A stretch of 64,000 nucleotides of DNA from Lantana camara (GCA_037501455.1 CM074857.1:128823501-128887500); one strand, 5' to 3'. Shown: positions 1-11,624, counted from the first letter of the stretch. Program-made: numbers and translations. The notes: a model not told the origin generated them from the sequence alone.

Positions 1-60
1 AAATATAATCTGGACTGTATGTGTGTGTATATCTATATATATAGAGAGAGAGAGGGTTAC

Positions 61-118
61 CAGGCTCCGGTGACGGCGGAGGCGGGCGGCTAAGACAATC
101 TGGGCGGTGGGGATCCAT
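61..118 (-). CDS. First exon of an F-box/DUF295 gene running out of the window
   Basis: Read on the minus strand from the ATG at 118-116, this is a 58-nt exon coding MDPHRPDCL followed by a Pro-rich stretch ending SPEP. A GT donor follows at 60-59, just before a GA/TA microsatellite. Length, phase and flank match the exons 1 at 4411-4468 and 22192-22249, which belong to downstream F-box copies. The F-box exon of this gene would lie left of base 1. Seen: start codon, donor and conservation among three copies. Inferred: that it is still transcribed. This is a partial gene. Confidence 0.6.
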
Positions 119-297
119 CGACGGCGGATGCTACTAGCGGTGGCGGTGGCGGTGGCGGTGGCGTTTGTATGTGTTGGTTGTGGACAGGAACACCAAAGAA
201 AGTTACCTCAGTTAGGACATAGGAGTAATGACTTAGGTGAATTCACATAAATATCCATAAGAATTACTGAAACAAATATTTTAAATATCGGTGATCC

Positions 298-881
298 TTA
301 GTATGTTTGCCCCCTAATTTTTGAATCCGTGTGATTGTTCACTAACCTTTGAATCGGTGCGATTTCCCTTTAACATTTGTAAAACGTTACACTTAACCCC
401 TTTTAGACAATTCCAATGAAATATTTCGAGAATATTATGTTCAAATTGAATTTTGACTGTCGATTTCTTCTCCTTCACAACGACCAAAGATAAGAACACT
501 ACCATCTTGTTCCTCTCTCTAAGACGAACAAAGTCTACACCCCATTCGATCCTATTGGTGGTCGGAAGCGTCGGAATTCTCCTGCAAAGTTTCACCGGTC
601 ATACTCTACGCTTGACCGGTGATTTTTCATTCATTGGTTATTGAACTTTGATTTTGAAACTAGCATTGTATTTCTTGCATAGAGAACTTCGATTTGATGT
701 ATGATATCAATACATTGAAAATCTGATTTATACAAATTTGACCTTATAAATCACTCCCAAAAAAATTGAATGAAATATTCCCTAAGATTCAGGCACAAAG
801 GGATTAAATTTTATGTTTTACAAACGTTAGGAGGATAATAGCACCGATTTAAAAGTTAGGGGACAAAGCATACTAAACTCC
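298..881. mobile_element. MITE-like foldback element
   Basis: The left end (TTAGTATGTTTGCCCCCTAA...) reappears in reverse complement at the right end (...TTAGGGGACAAAGCATACTAA). Similarity continues inward over roughly 100 bases of each arm. There is no coding capacity; the short ORFs here have no recognisable content. I could not define a clean target-site duplication. Confidence 0.55.
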
Positions 882-884
882 CAT

Positions 885-1075
885 TTCTGTGACTAGGTTT
901 AGTTATATGTTCGCAGTCAAGTTCATCTAAAGGAAAATCGTATTGTTTTCTGTATGGAATTGTTATTGTAGCTTTTTTTAGATTAAGAGATGAAGTCTGC
1001 AATGTTGCTTAAACAATTGGAAGAGTTTGTTTCCCTGATTTGTAGTTGGTTCAGATTGCTCTGCATCAAAAGCTG
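885..1075 (+). repeat. Copy of a CAMTA intron segment
   Basis: About 190 bases match the intron between CAMTA exons 8 and 9 (about 43845-44060), same strand, with small gaps. Shared blocks include GGTTTAGTTATATGTT, CATCTAAAGGAAAATCGT and GGAAGAGTTTGTTTCCCTG. It lies directly before the GRAS remnant. Either both are copies of one unnamed repeat or the piece was moved from the CAMTA locus about 43 kb away. Confidence 0.7.
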
Positions 1076-1080
1076 CCAAT

Positions 1081-1665
1081 GACTCAAATCATACAATTTG
1101 CAAGTGTCAGTTTACAGCAGACCATTTATCAGGCTGTAAGAAGGTCCACGTTATCGATCTCGATATCCGGTGCAGCGTCAACGACACTGTCTTGATGCAG
1201 GCTCTCGCAGCGAGAAGCGATTTGTGCCCTGTCGAGCGTATAAAAATAACAGCTGTTGCGAATCGCAGCTCAAAGCCAATGGTTGAGGAGGTGGGTGTTC
1301 AGCTCAAAAAACTTAGCCGATTCCTTGCTTATCTACTTCTCTTACCACATAGTCATGCTAGAAGATCTTGTAGATTGTAAGAAAGACCTTTTTGCCCTCG
1401 ACCATCAAGAGACGGTTGTCGTCCTCGCAGGGTACGGTCTGAAAGGAGCGGTAAACCAAATCGGCTCGAGGTGTTGATGACAGCCATCAAGAACACAACC
1501 AGTGCAATGATCGTGACTGAAACCGGAGTGAATGTGAATTCGTGAACCGGTTCATGGAGGTCGTTTCTTCTGCGGTACTTATTTTGATTACTTGCATGAT
1601 TGTCTGAAGGAATGATCGACGATTTCAAGGGCAGCTGAGGGAGATGAAAGGACAACGAGAATTGT
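1081..1665 (+). pseudogene. GRAS-domain (SCARECROW-like) gene remnant
   Basis: Translation around 1100-1330 gives a QFTA stretch followed by KVHVIDLDI, then ALAARSD and RIKITAVA. This is the order of the LHRI-VHIID core of GRAS transcription regulators (usual form VHVIDFDIGQG). Further on, pieces such as FVNRFMEV (about 1540) and AAEGDERTTRIV (about 1625) resemble the PFYRE/SAW side of the domain. They lie in different frames with stops between. The conserved Gly-Gln-Gly after the VHIID block is gone and the N-terminal half is absent. It is a broken fragment of a DNA-bound transcriptional co-regulator, clearly non-functional. The SCL8-type assignment is only a guess from the VHVID context. 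Confidence 0.6.
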
Positions 1666-1734
1666 GAGCATAAATGTATGGAAAGAGTTTTTTAAACGTT
1701 TCGGTATGGTTTTAGGACAATTGAGTTTTTCAAG

Positions 1735-1850
1735 CATTGCAGTAAGTGTCTACGGCAAAATTCAAATCTAAGGGGAAGTTTGTGTAATTATACAAAGGGG
1801 GTGTCAATGTAATTATTCCTAAAAGATTTTGACTTGGATCTTTCTTTTTT
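1735..1850 (+). repeat. Fragment of a dispersed MITE-like repeat
   Basis: It contains GTGTCTACGGCAAAATTC, then a GTTTGTGTAATTATACAAA block and GTGTCAATGTAATTATTCCT. The same blocks recur near 11975-12130 and 20220-20320, always on the 3' side of an F-box copy. The terminal GTAATTATTCC motif is typical of the TIR-type repeats seen elsewhere in the window. Confidence 0.5.
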
Positions 1851-1892
1851 CTTTTAGTAGCAACAGAAACGAGCTAAACTAATTGCCATCAA

Positions 1893-2291
1893 TCAACTCG
1901 TGCCCCATGCTCGGCCTTCCGGAGGTTCATCCCAGACGCATCTTTCATTTCTCATCTCCTGTCCCAACTTCGTTAAAGAGTCCGCGAAACTGTTCCCCGA
2001 TCTTTTGGTATGCTTGAAGGTGCATTCCCATGGCTTTCAAAGTAAATCTCTACACTCTTCGATAATCAGCCGTAGCGAATGATTAGTGATGTCCCTATTC
2101 TTGACGGGATTCGCCACCACCTTGGAATTGCATTCCACTTCCACCCTTTGAAAACGTCTTTCCCATTCTATCTTTAACCGCTCATGAAGGCGAAGTAATT
2201 CAGCCGTAGTTATTGACGCTGCTCTGAGTTTTAGCGCAAAGTCCACGATCCAGCAGCGTCCTTCGTCATCTCTCACAATGCCCCTTTGCAA
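1893..2291 (-). pseudogene. LINE-type reverse-transcriptase RNase H domain remnant
   Basis: The minus-strand reading gives GIVRDDEGRCWIVDFALKL, then AELLRLHERLKIEWERRF, VECNSKVVANPVKNR and HSLRLIIEECRDLL. After a frame change it continues PWECTFKHTKRSGNSFADSL and VWDEPPEG to a stop. This is the plant RNase-H-like (RVT_3) domain attached to non-LTR retrotransposon polymerases. The upstream acidic start and the whole RT are missing, and a frameshift lies near 2037. It is a fossil fragment, not a host RNase H. Confidence 0.65.
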
Positions 2292-2339
2292 TCTTAGTAT
2301 GCAACTTTCAAGTTCTCATCAAGTTCGCGAACAACAGTG

Positions 2340-2885
2340 TCAAAGCTTCCCCATAGTCTGCCGCTTTGAAGCTAAATATCTTTGCATCTTTGCTCCGTAT
2401 CAACTTTCCCCAACCAATCAAATGTGTCTTCTTGTGTGTTGTGTCCGTTGGGGATCAAATGTGTCTTCGCGTCCGTTGATCAAAGAAAAGATAGGTTCAT
2501 TTGGTCGAGTTTGTTACAAAATCTCATCGGGATTCAACTCGTGTGCATTTGATAAACCGGTATCGACGTGAATCTTTCAAATTTTGATCTTTTGGTGGTT
2601 TCTTTCCGAAATTGAGACTATGTTTGGCTTGGGTTTCTTTAGGGTGACTATACTTGTGCTATGCTGATATGTGTCTAAAATGTTCTCGGCCTTGATATGT
2701 GCCTGTGTCTGTGTGTATTTTGTTGGCTCAGTAAAAAATTAAATATTGAAAATCAGTAGAAAAAAATAATATTATAGAGATGTATTAATAAGAAAGAATT
2801 GGGAATAAAACGCTGTATAATTTCTTAACATGCTACCAACCAAACAGAAGAACAAATAATAAACCTAAGCCTGTAAAATAATCAA
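2340..2885. repeat. 3' flank of F-box unit 1, shared with the other units
   Basis: This is the segment downstream of the intact F-box gene. Blocks such as GTTGTGT...AAAGAAAAGAT, TCATTTGGTC and CTCGTGTGCATTTGATAAA recur at 6210-6370. The last 100 bases (TTATAGAGATGTATTAATAAGAAAGAATT...CATGCTACC) recur at 8115-8195, 12905-12980 and 20415-20500. It shows that the duplicated unit includes several hundred bases of 3' sequence. Confidence 0.75.
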
Positions 2886-4373
2886 TCACAAGGACGGAAT
2901 GAACCAAAATGGCGGACAAATTCTACTCCGGTGCAATGATTCGTCGATCTTAAATTGTGTAACTCGACCATCTTCCACACTGTAAACACCCATGTCCCTT
3001 CCACCTCCTTTGGACAAATAGGAATACTTCAAATCATAGTCATCCGTAAAATATATATGATTTGGTTTGATTCCAGGCAACTCCGAAGCACGGTCAAAAC
3101 ATATCGAGCTGCTATGACCCACAAAAATAGCTCTATCACCCAAGTCTTCAATCTTCTTGTACCGACCATCGATAAAATCCATTTCAAACACATGAAACTT
3201 AACCAATCCATATCTCCAACCTTCCCATTCCATTTCCTCATCTGGTACCTCCTCTCGTATCTCTTCCTCATCTTGTGCATTTACTTCTAGTGATTGGCGT
3301 GTTTGTGAGGCCACCCGTCGAAAACCCTCCCCTCCCACTGCAGCTTCATAACGTTGTCGAACTACGACCAGCAATCCATTTGTTGATCCCACAATATACG
3401 GGGTGTGAATCCAATAATTTAATGCCTTGGAGTTTACCTTCCCAATCAAGTGGGGAACAATCGATCCTTCATCATCATTTTTTAAAACAAAAATTTTACC
3501 ATTACCTCGAACTGCATAAAACCGATCCTGATAACAAGTCAAGTTCCGTAGACTAATTGCCCCCTTAACCAAAATCCAGAATTTGCACCCAAGTTTCCAA
3601 TAGTAAACATAGCCGGCTGTTACATGAACGGCCATCACCATAAAATCTGATGATTCTGACGGGTTGCCACGCAATGCCACGCTACTAAAGAACATACAAC
3701 TCGGAATAATTTCTTTACCTCTGTAGCCACCCTCAATGGAGGTATGAGGAGGAAGCTCAATCTGCTTGCGCGAAATCGGATGGACTAAATTCATCTCACC
3801 ACCCAGTCGCGTTACAGTGAAGACCCATCCATAGTTCAATCCGATGCACCTTTTATCATACAATTGAGGGGTATAAAGATTTTTTGTTAATATATCTTCT
3901 TTGGAGAGACTGTAAACTTGCCGATGGTATTCATTCTCCGGATTCTCTTGGAGCATAAGCCATGGTATTTGAGGGGTTAAGTACCTCTTATTATCGCGGG
4001 CAACAATCCTCCATGATTTGCAAACCGAACTAAAAAGCACAAAGTCTTGTATTAGTTTCATCCTTTCCAAGATCAGAGCAAGAATATCATAGTGAAGCCC
4101 ACCCCAATCTGCCAATACAGACATGTTAGTTCAAGAAGATACATAGCATACATGTATATAAGGTTCTAATTTTCCTTTCACTTCCTAACTCATAGGTAAA
4201 GTTGAGTTCAACTACAAATTTAATTCAACAAAACTCAGATATGGTCAGGACCACCAATCTTGAACCACACGAATGGTTAAAATCGTATCGCAATAAACAT
4301 ACATTACAGAACATATATATAATAAAATTAGTTTGATATCAAATATAATTCGGAATGTACGTGTGTATCTATG

Positions 4374-4407
<34 letters not shown>

Positions 4408-4468
4408 TACCAGGTTCAGGTGACGGCTGAGGCGGGAGGATAAGACAATCTAGGTGGTGGGGATCCAT
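2886..4468 (-). CDS. F-box/DUF295 (KIB/SKIP23-like) protein, two exons
   Basis: Exons 4411-4468 and 2886-4108 join in phase (58 + 1223 nt) into 426 aa. Exon 1 codes MDPHHLDCL...SPEP. Exon 2 opens with an F-box (DWGGLHYDILALILERM...SVCKSWR, residues about 20-60), then a DUF295 region (LGGEMNLVHP, PSCMFFSSVALRGNP, YVYYW, NLTCYQDRFYAVRGNGKIFVL). An acidic linker follows, then the C-terminal DUF295 part (HSSSICFDRASELPGIKPNHIYFTDD, GVYSVEDGRV). Such proteins are predicted SCF E3 ligase substrate receptors; partner and substrate are unknown. A single-exon model from ATG 4122-4124 (412 aa) is also open. I prefer the spliced model because exon 1 is conserved in units 0 and 4, and the other copies have an in-frame TGA where the single-exon start should be. 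It is the only intact member of the array. Confidence 0.8.
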
Positions 4469-5600
4469 CTGGCGGCGGTGGCGGCGGGCAAAGGCCGGGG
4501 CGTTTGTATGGGTTGGTACTTGGTTGTGGACAGGAAAGTTTATGACAGTTAGTTGCTAGACGTAGGACAGGATTCTAGGTTAAATTTATAGGATTACGTG
4601 TGTTTGCAAACTCTACTTTATTAGTAGAGTTAAATTGCGTAAGTTTTTGGAAAAAAAAGTGATAAGTAAAAAAATAATGTATTTACGGGAAAAAATCACT
4701 TTAACTTTTATAAACTTATTGATTTACCCTAAATATTTTGAAATATTTTTGGGTGTTATAATATGATGTAAGTATTATATTAAATATAGATTATTATAAA
4801 TCATTATAATTTTGTATGAGATTATTTGTAATTAATAAAATATATAATTATTTTATATATACCTTTATTTTTAAATTTATAAATTTTAAGAAAGAGAAAA
4901 GATTTGTCGGGTAATTATATATCGTTTAGCTATGAGATTTTTTGAAATTAGGAAATTTTGATTGAAGTAGAAAAAAAAAAAAGAAAAAGAAATAACGAGC
5001 AAAAAAAAAAAAGATATAACAAATATATAAATCTTATAGTTGTATTTGTATGTAAAAAGTTAATTTAGGAATATTAATATGTCGAAACAGGATTTTAAAA
5101 AAGAACTCTATAATCTATAGACAGAATCAAAACATGTCATGGGCTATTTATTTCCGCTTAAAATAAGCATCAGTTGATTTTTCAAACATTCTAAAACCGC
5201 TAAAAAGAGTTTGCAAACACTCCTAGTGTTTGTGACCCAATCGAATTTGGTCAATCCACATACAATCCTAATCCGATACGAATTAGGAAACAATTTCATA
5301 TGTTATACAGTATTAAATCCTCGATTTTATAAATAAAGGTTTGCTTACATATGCATCTCTTTCATCCGTCAAAAAACTTCATAAATTAGTTATGTGTCAC
5401 TTGAGAATGATGTGTGGATTGTTGGCAGAAACTAATTAGTGGTGAAATATAATTAATTCAAGAAAAATTTCGTGAAAAATCTTACTGCAATAGGTTCATT
5501 TGAAAATTTTCAAACTTGAAATGATAGATTGTAAAATATTTTTATCTAAGAGGATACGAGTTATGATTACTCAATCTCGCAGAAAAATACTCTATAAATA
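4469..5600. other. Upstream region of the intact F-box gene, no gene seen
   Basis: Intergenic and AT-rich. The first 60 bases (GGCGGCGGTGGCGGCGGG) continue the GC-rich 5' leader. Beyond that I see only A/T-rich DNA with an A-run near 4975-5015. No coding or TIR structure was found. Confidence 0.5.
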
Positions 5601-5780
5601 AAATACAAATACTTTTAGTTATAAAGTCCTATTTATGAATTTTAAGGAAAATCTTGTGCTTTTTATAAGGCTAATTTTTAAGAGGGAAAATCGGAGCATT
5701 TCTGGTGATTTTGGTGAAAAAAAATTGTTCGAATCAAATCTTAAAATGTCTTACAAAGTTTTTGTAAATCTTTATAACTC
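5600..5780 (+). repeat. Duplicated block shared with 22540-22690
   Basis: The series GTTATAAAGTCC, ATTTATGAATTTTAAGGAAA, AAGAGGGAAAATCGGAGC and GAATCAAATCTTAAAA recurs in the same order at 22540-22690, also upstream of an F-box copy. It marks the far 5' edge of the tandem unit. The 81-codon ORF crossing it is not supported. Confidence 0.7.
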
Positions 5781-6125
5781 AAGAGTAATTTATTTGATTT
5801 TGTCGAACCTCAAATTTGTCACGTTAATTATACCTTTCATTTTATTCATATTCATCTACTTATTATATTTATTATTATAGAAAATGAAAAATATACATTT
5901 TTTTGTAACTTTAAATGGAATATATACTAATATTATTACAGTATAATTTCATGGCTTGAATAAGAGGTTACATCTCCATCATATTATTAATTGGATAATA
6001 AAAATTGTCAGAATTAATTGGATAATAATTCCAGACACCGTTTATCTTTTGGGGCTTAATGAATTTTGCTTCCTAACCTTTAAATCGATTGGATCACCCC
6101 CTAAATTTGTAGAACGTAAATAAGG

Positions 6126-6387
6126 TGTGTGGTTCATCTCCCCACCGCGTTCTCTAACTTGATGGCCATCGTTTTTGATATCCATGGCAAGCATCTTTGG
6201 TACGCGTCACCTTTCCCCAATCAATCAAATGTGTCTTCTTGTGTGTTGTGTCTGTCGACCAAAGAAAAGATCGGTTCATTTGGTCAAGTTTGTTACAAAC
6301 CCCCGTCAGGATCCAACTCGTGTGCATTTGATAAATCGGTGTCAACTTGGATCCCTCAAATTTTGATCTTTTGGTGGTTTCTTACCC
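6126..6387. repeat. 3' flank of F-box unit 2 (distal part)
   Basis: Homologous to about 2370-2610 in unit 1, sharing CAATCAAATGTGTCTTCTTG, TTTGTTACAAA, CAACTCGTGTGCATTTGATA and TTTTGATCTTTTGGTGGTTTC. The homology breaks at about 6388, where an insertion starts, and resumes at 6863 with AGACTATGTTTGGCTTGG. Confidence 0.7.
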
Positions 6388-6862
6388 AAATTAAGAACAT
6401 CTTTACTTTTGTGGAAAATGGCTTGTTGGTTATTTAAACCCCCAATTTCCATTTTTTACTTTGCAAGTTAGCTAAAGTGCTGATTTCCTGGAGCCCCGGG
6501 ATTAACTTGGAAATGGGGTGGGAATATAGCAACCAAAAAAGGCTGTTGCTATATAAACCTGTGGGAAAGGATTGGCCAATTTTACCATTATGCCCATAGC
6601 TGCCTTAGAAAATTTACATATTGTGCCGTCATCATTCCCAAAGTAACCTTTTGGTGCGCAAATCGATGGAGGGACATACAAGTCATTTACACAACAAACC
6701 AATGGTTTCTTAATTAGTAAAGTAAAGCAAGACATTATTAGGTTATTTAAGCAAAATGTCAACCTAGCAAAGTAAATAACCCACATGGTAAAATAACCAA
6801 AAATTTTCAAAAAAATAACACCTCCCCAATGGATAACAAACAAGTAAAGTAAAGACTCCCTA
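6388..6862. mobile_element. MITE-like insertion in unit 2
   Basis: About 475 bases are absent from the same place in unit 1. The ends are imperfect inverted repeats: ATCTTTACTTTTG...GGTTATTTAAACCCCC on the left, and the reverse complement of ...AATAACCCACATGG...AGTAAAGTAAAGACT on the right. No coding potential. The exact boundaries and target duplication are not clear to me. Confidence 0.5.
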
Positions 6863-7051
6863 GAGACTATGTTTGGCTTGGATTTTTCTTAGGGTAACTG
6901 TACACTTAGCGGGTTTGCTTAGGGTGACTATACTTATGTTGATATGTGTCTGAAATGTTCTCGGTCTTGATATGTCTGTCAGTCTGTGTGTTTTTTTTGG
7001 CAATAAAAAGTTAAATATTGAAAAGCAATAAAAAAACGTAATAAATAAATA

Positions 7052-8110
7052 GGAATAATTACGAATGACCCCCTTAAGTATGGCAAAATTACATATTATC
7101 CCTTGAAATTTGAGAAATTACGAGCACCTCTCTAAAATACTTTACATTCTCTCTCACCAATTCCCCCAACTGTTAATAATGGTGTTAAGTTTTGAAACCG
7201 ATGAGCAATATTATTTTTAAACATTCCAATTCTATCCTTGAGGGGTATATTGTAATAATATTGAAACTTTGAGGGTTATATTGTAATAAAGGGTTAATCT
7301 TTTTTTGCACCCCAATCTTTGGGGTGTTTTGTACTTTAGTACCCAACTTGATCCAGCCAATAAGAAAATGACACCTGTCATTTTCTTATTGGTTGGGAGC
7401 ATTTAAGTGCAACAAAATTCAAAAGTAATTGGGTACTAAAGTGTAAAATTTCAAAAGTTGCATATTTATACAAAATAGAAATTTTATACATATTTATTTC
7501 TATAAAATATGATAAAAAAATTACAACATTTTACATTATGTTTATGTCTTAGTTTGAAGTATATTTTGCATAAGTTCATTTAAACTTTGTCCATTTGAAA
7601 TAACAAATTTTCACTCTAAAATAGAAAACCATAACAAATACATCAACATCAATAAGTGCATTTTATTTCAAATATCGGTGATCTCTAATGCACTTAATTT
7701 AAATATTACAAATAATATAAACATGCATGCTTAATATCTTGAGAAGAAAAAAACGCCGATAAACTCTAAGTATGAAATTAATTCCTCATAAAAATACTAT
7801 AAAATATCATTAAGTAATATCTTTTGCGCAAAAAAGGACCCAAAAAAAAAAAAAAAACTAAGTAGGTATAAAACTCAAATACTTACATTACCGTCTAAAA
7901 ATTTCAGTATTTTCATTAATCCCCTTACATTTGGGTTCTTTATTACATATACCCCCTGAATTTCAGCATTTAAAGGGTAAAATAGTAAAATTGCACATTT
8001 AGTTAAATTTAACGGATGAGATAACGGATAGGGGGAATTCGTAATTTCTCAGAACTCAGGGGAGAATCCGTAGTTTTGTCATAACTTGGGGGGTCATTCG
8101 TAATTGTCCA
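7052..8110. mobile_element. Mutator-type MITE with 9-bp target duplication
   Basis: It begins GGAATAATTACGAATGACCCCC and ends with GGGGGTCATTCGTAATTGTCCA, an inverted terminal repeat of about 22 bases. The 9-mer AAATAAATA flanks both sides (7043-7051 and 8111-8119). Sibling F-box units have an uninterrupted AATAAATATTATAGAG at this point. The 1059-bp interior has no transposase. A second nested repeat with its own hairpin lies at 7290-7450. It inserted after the units were duplicated. Confidence 0.75.
7357..7392. repeat. Perfect 17-bp inverted repeat, 2-nt loop
   Basis: CCAATAAGAAAATGACA at 7357-7373 is followed by CC and then its exact reverse complement at 7376-7392. It lies in the middle of a smaller MITE-like block nested inside the 7052-8110 element, so it is probably part of that element rather than a regulatory hairpin. 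Confidence 0.8.
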
Positions 8111-8233
8111 AAATAAATATTATAGAGATGTATTAACAAGAAATAATTAATTGGGGAAAGGAACTCTTACAATTTCTTAACATGCTACCAAGCGAAAAGA
8201 AGAACAAATAATAAACCTAAGTCTGTGGAATAA

Positions 8234-9577
8234 TCACAAGGATGGTATGAACCAAAATGGCGGAGAAATTCTACTCAGGTGTGATGATTCGTCAATCTTA
8301 AATTGTGTAATGCTACCATCTTCCAAACTGTAAACACCCATGTCCCTTCCACCTCCTTTAAACAAAAAGGTATACATCTCATAATAATCATCTGTAAAAT
8401 ATATATGATTCGATTTGATTCCCGACAATTCCGAAGCATGTTCAAAACATATCGAAGTGTTCTGACCCACAAAAATAGCTCTATCACCCAAGTCTCCAAT
8501 CTTCTTGTATCGACCATTGATAAAATCCATTTCAAACACATGAAACTTAACCAATCCATATCTCCAACCTTCCCATTCCATTTCCTCATCTGGTACCTCC
8601 TCTCGTATCTCTCCCCAACCCTCTGCTTCCACTCCCTCTTCCTCGACTTGTGCATCTACTTCCTCTTCCTCGTCTTGTTCATCTACTTTCTCTGGTTCCT
8701 CTTCCTCATCTTGTTCATCTACTTCCTCTTCCTCTTCCTCGTCTTGTGCATTTACTTCTTGTGATTGACTTGTTTATAGGGCCACCCCTCGAAAACCCTC
8801 CCCTCCATCTTCTTCATCATAAGGCTGTCGAACTACGACCAACAATCCATTTGTTGATCCCACAATATACGGGGTGTCAGTCCAATAAGTTAATGCCTTG
8901 GACTTTACCTTCCCAATCAAGTGAGGAACAATCGATCCTTCATCGTCACTTTTTAAAACAAAAACTTTACCATTACCTCGAACTGCATAAAACTGATCCT
9001 GATAACAAGTCACGTTCCGTATACTTATGGCCCCCTTAACCAAAATCCAGCATTTGCAACCAGGTCTCCAATAGTAAACATAGTCGGCTGTTTTATGAAC
9101 GGCCATCACCATAAAATCTGATCTTTCTGACGGGTTGCCCCGCAATGCCACACTACTAAAGAACTTACAACTCGGAAAAATTTCTTTACCTCTGTAGCCA
9201 CCCTCAATGCAGGTATGAGGAGGAAGCTCAATCTGCTTGCGCGAAATTGGATGGATTAAATTCATCTCACCACCCAATCGCGTTACAGTGAGGACCCATC
9301 CATAGTTTAATCCGATGCACCTTTTGTCATGCAATTCAGGGATATAGAGATTCTTTGTTAGTATATCTTCTTTGGAGAGTGTAAATTTGGCGATGGTATT
9401 CATTCTCCGGATTCTCTTGGAGCATAAGCCATGGTATTTGAGGGGCTAAGCACCTCTTATTATCGCGGGCAACGATCCTCCATGATTTGCAAACCGAACC
9501 AAAAACCACAAAATCTTCTATCTGCTTCAGCTTTTTCAAGATCAGAGCAAGAATATCATAGTGAAGCCCACCCCAAT
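8234..9577 (-). pseudogene. F-box/DUF295 pseudogene (unit 2)
   Basis: Colinear with exon 2 of the intact gene over its whole length, from DWGGLHYDILALILKKLKQ to PPFWFIPSL. Three lesions are visible. An in-frame TGA directly precedes the F-box codons and no exon 1 is found upstream. A 2-nt deletion near 9380 after the YHRQIY codons shifts the frame. A TAA near 8774 follows GEGFRGVAL. The acidic linker between 8630 and 8770 is expanded relative to the intact copy (repeats of DEEEEE / DEQDEEEE). The protein would have been an SCF-type substrate receptor; now non-functional. Confidence 0.85.
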
Positions 9578-9807
9578 CTGCCAATCACATATATACGTTA
9601 GTTCAAGAAGATGCAGACATGTATATAAAAGTCTAATCTTTGACCTAATTCAACTTCCTAAAATTGATCTGATACACACAATCACATACTTTCGATACCA
9701 AAATGACATTTATTTTAAAAACAAATCACATACTGATCGGAAGAAAAGGCCCACAACCAATTCCAGATGTGAATAATGATTTGATTTGATAACCATGCAA
9801 TAACACA

Positions 9808-10140
9808 TCAAGAAAGGAGCTCAATCTCATTGAGAAATAACCAAATGCAAAGAATCAGTATATCCTCAACAGGAAAATGTTTAACAATCAGAAATGAAAT
9901 GTACAGCGTTTCTTGATGCATCCCGCGATGAACTGCTTCACTTCTTCTTGCTTTTCTTCTTGTGAGACTCCATATGTATCTCCCTTGTAGCGTCATTCTT
10001 GAAGCACTAACCGCATATTACAGAGTTCCTGTGCCAGAATCCTGAGTGCTCGCTTTTATTGTGTTCTTGTATGCCATTGAGGCTTGTGAAGGAGGGGGTT
10101 CGCCCTTGTGGTGTTGGCATTTGTAAACCATGGCAGACAC
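9808..10140. repeat. Upstream block of unit 2, related to 17060-17470
   Basis: Shares GTGAATAATGATTTGATTT, ATCAAGAAA.GAGCT, AAGAATCAGTATAT, CAGAAATGAAAT and ACAGCGT.TTC...GCATCCCG with the segment at 17060-17470, in the same order and orientation. A minus-strand ORF (10479-10018, 153 codons) crosses its edge but has low-complexity Ser/Leu content and no recognisable domain, so I do not call it a gene. Confidence 0.55.
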
Positions 10141-10479
10141 TTTAGTTTTTCTTTGGACGCCATTCAGTAGCAAATGTATGGGAGAGAGAGACAGAGAATG
10201 AGTGGAACGACAAAGACAAAGAGAGAAGGAGCAGTAGTAGAATGATCGACGTCGAGAGAGATAGTGAGCGGGCGATGGAGTATGCCCTTTATGGCGAATA
10301 CAAATTTCGTTTTTTTTGAGAGTGGGGAAGAGTGTGCTAAATATAAAATTAAAAAAGGAGAAAAATTTCTCAGGGTAGTGGTGGAAAGAATTTGAAGTTT
10401 TGAAAATTAAAAGTTGAGGACTCAATTGCTCGCAAAGAGGCACCCTGAAAAAGAAGGAAATTGCCAGCAAAGAGGACAA

Positions 10480-11620
10480 ATGCGATATGGTGACCGTCTA
10501 CAATGATCCCTATTTAAATGTTCAGGAACACAGGTTAAAGATTATTGATATTTATAGCATTTTGAAGTACTCTTTTATAATTTGCTTGTTATGATATATG
10601 CATGGGAAATTCGTTTGACTGTAATGAAGGTTGACCTGACTTCATATGTGGAGGGGAGAAGGGGAGAGATAGAGAGGGGGAGGGAAAGAGGGATGAGAAA
10701 AATTCCCCAGTGTAACTTATTTATATATCATTTTACCTTTTGAAATTATTGATGTAAATTGAAAATATCAAACGGTAGAAAAATAATTTTTAAATTCATC
10801 TAAAAATATTTTAACTTAGCCTTTTTTTTCTTTTGTTTATTTTTAATAAATATGTATATGTATTGTAATTTTAGATCTTTCTAGTCTATTTCACAAAATA
10901 GTTAATTATTTCTTCAGAGGATCCATTTTGCTCTCCTGCTCTTCCCCAACTCTTATTCCTTGGTTGGCTTTGTTCAGCTGACGTTTTCCCTGGGCTTAGC
11001 TCTTGGCTGGCCTAACTGGGACGGAGGAACTCCTTTCCCTAAGTGTGATGACTTATTATTTTTTATTCGAATCTTCTGACGCTAGGTTTTGGGTCAAGGT
11101 CTTCTACATTAGTTTAAGTCTTTCTAAAATATTTTATTATTGTTCCTCGATATGAGAAATAAGTTGTTATTGAGAAGGTTTGTTCTTTGCCCTCATTTAC
11201 ATAATATTTCAATTCATTGTCTGTCTTTTATGTTACGGAACCTTTTTACGTGAATGCTACAATGATATGCTGATTGTTGGTAGAGGTGGTTAAAATTTAG
11301 AAGATGGACCCCACAAAGGAAGCTAGATATAGACTTTTAGAGTGTGACAAAGTACAGTTTCGAGCTTCTTACCATGTCATGTCTAATTGTTCCGTGCAAA
11401 TGCCTCTTTATTCATTTTTACTACTGAATATGACTCATTCAATTTCTTATTAGATCTTGTTTATTTTCGGCTAGTTTTATAGATGGATGTATCCTTGTTG
11501 AGAGCTCGTTTCGACTGAGCAATTCATAAGGGAAAGTGTTGGTAATAAATCTCTTTCTTGCTCATTTGTTATCTTTGTTATCGTTTCTTGCTTATTTGTT
11601 AGCTCGATAATAGGGCGCCT
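10480..11620. other. Intergenic DNA, nothing recognised
   Basis: Purine-rich GGAGAGAGAGG tracts near 10650-10700, then AT-rich sequence without long ORFs or inverted repeats that I can see. Confidence 0.4.
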
Positions 11621-11624
11621 AGAG

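Noticed and set aside
5635..5880. 81-codon hydrophobic ORF
   Set aside because: AT-rich chance ORF; the duplicated copy at 22540-22690 does not maintain it.
10018..10479. 153-codon minus-strand ORF
   Set aside because: Low-complexity Ser/Leu/Phe content, no domain, and the related block at 17060-17560 does not keep the frame.
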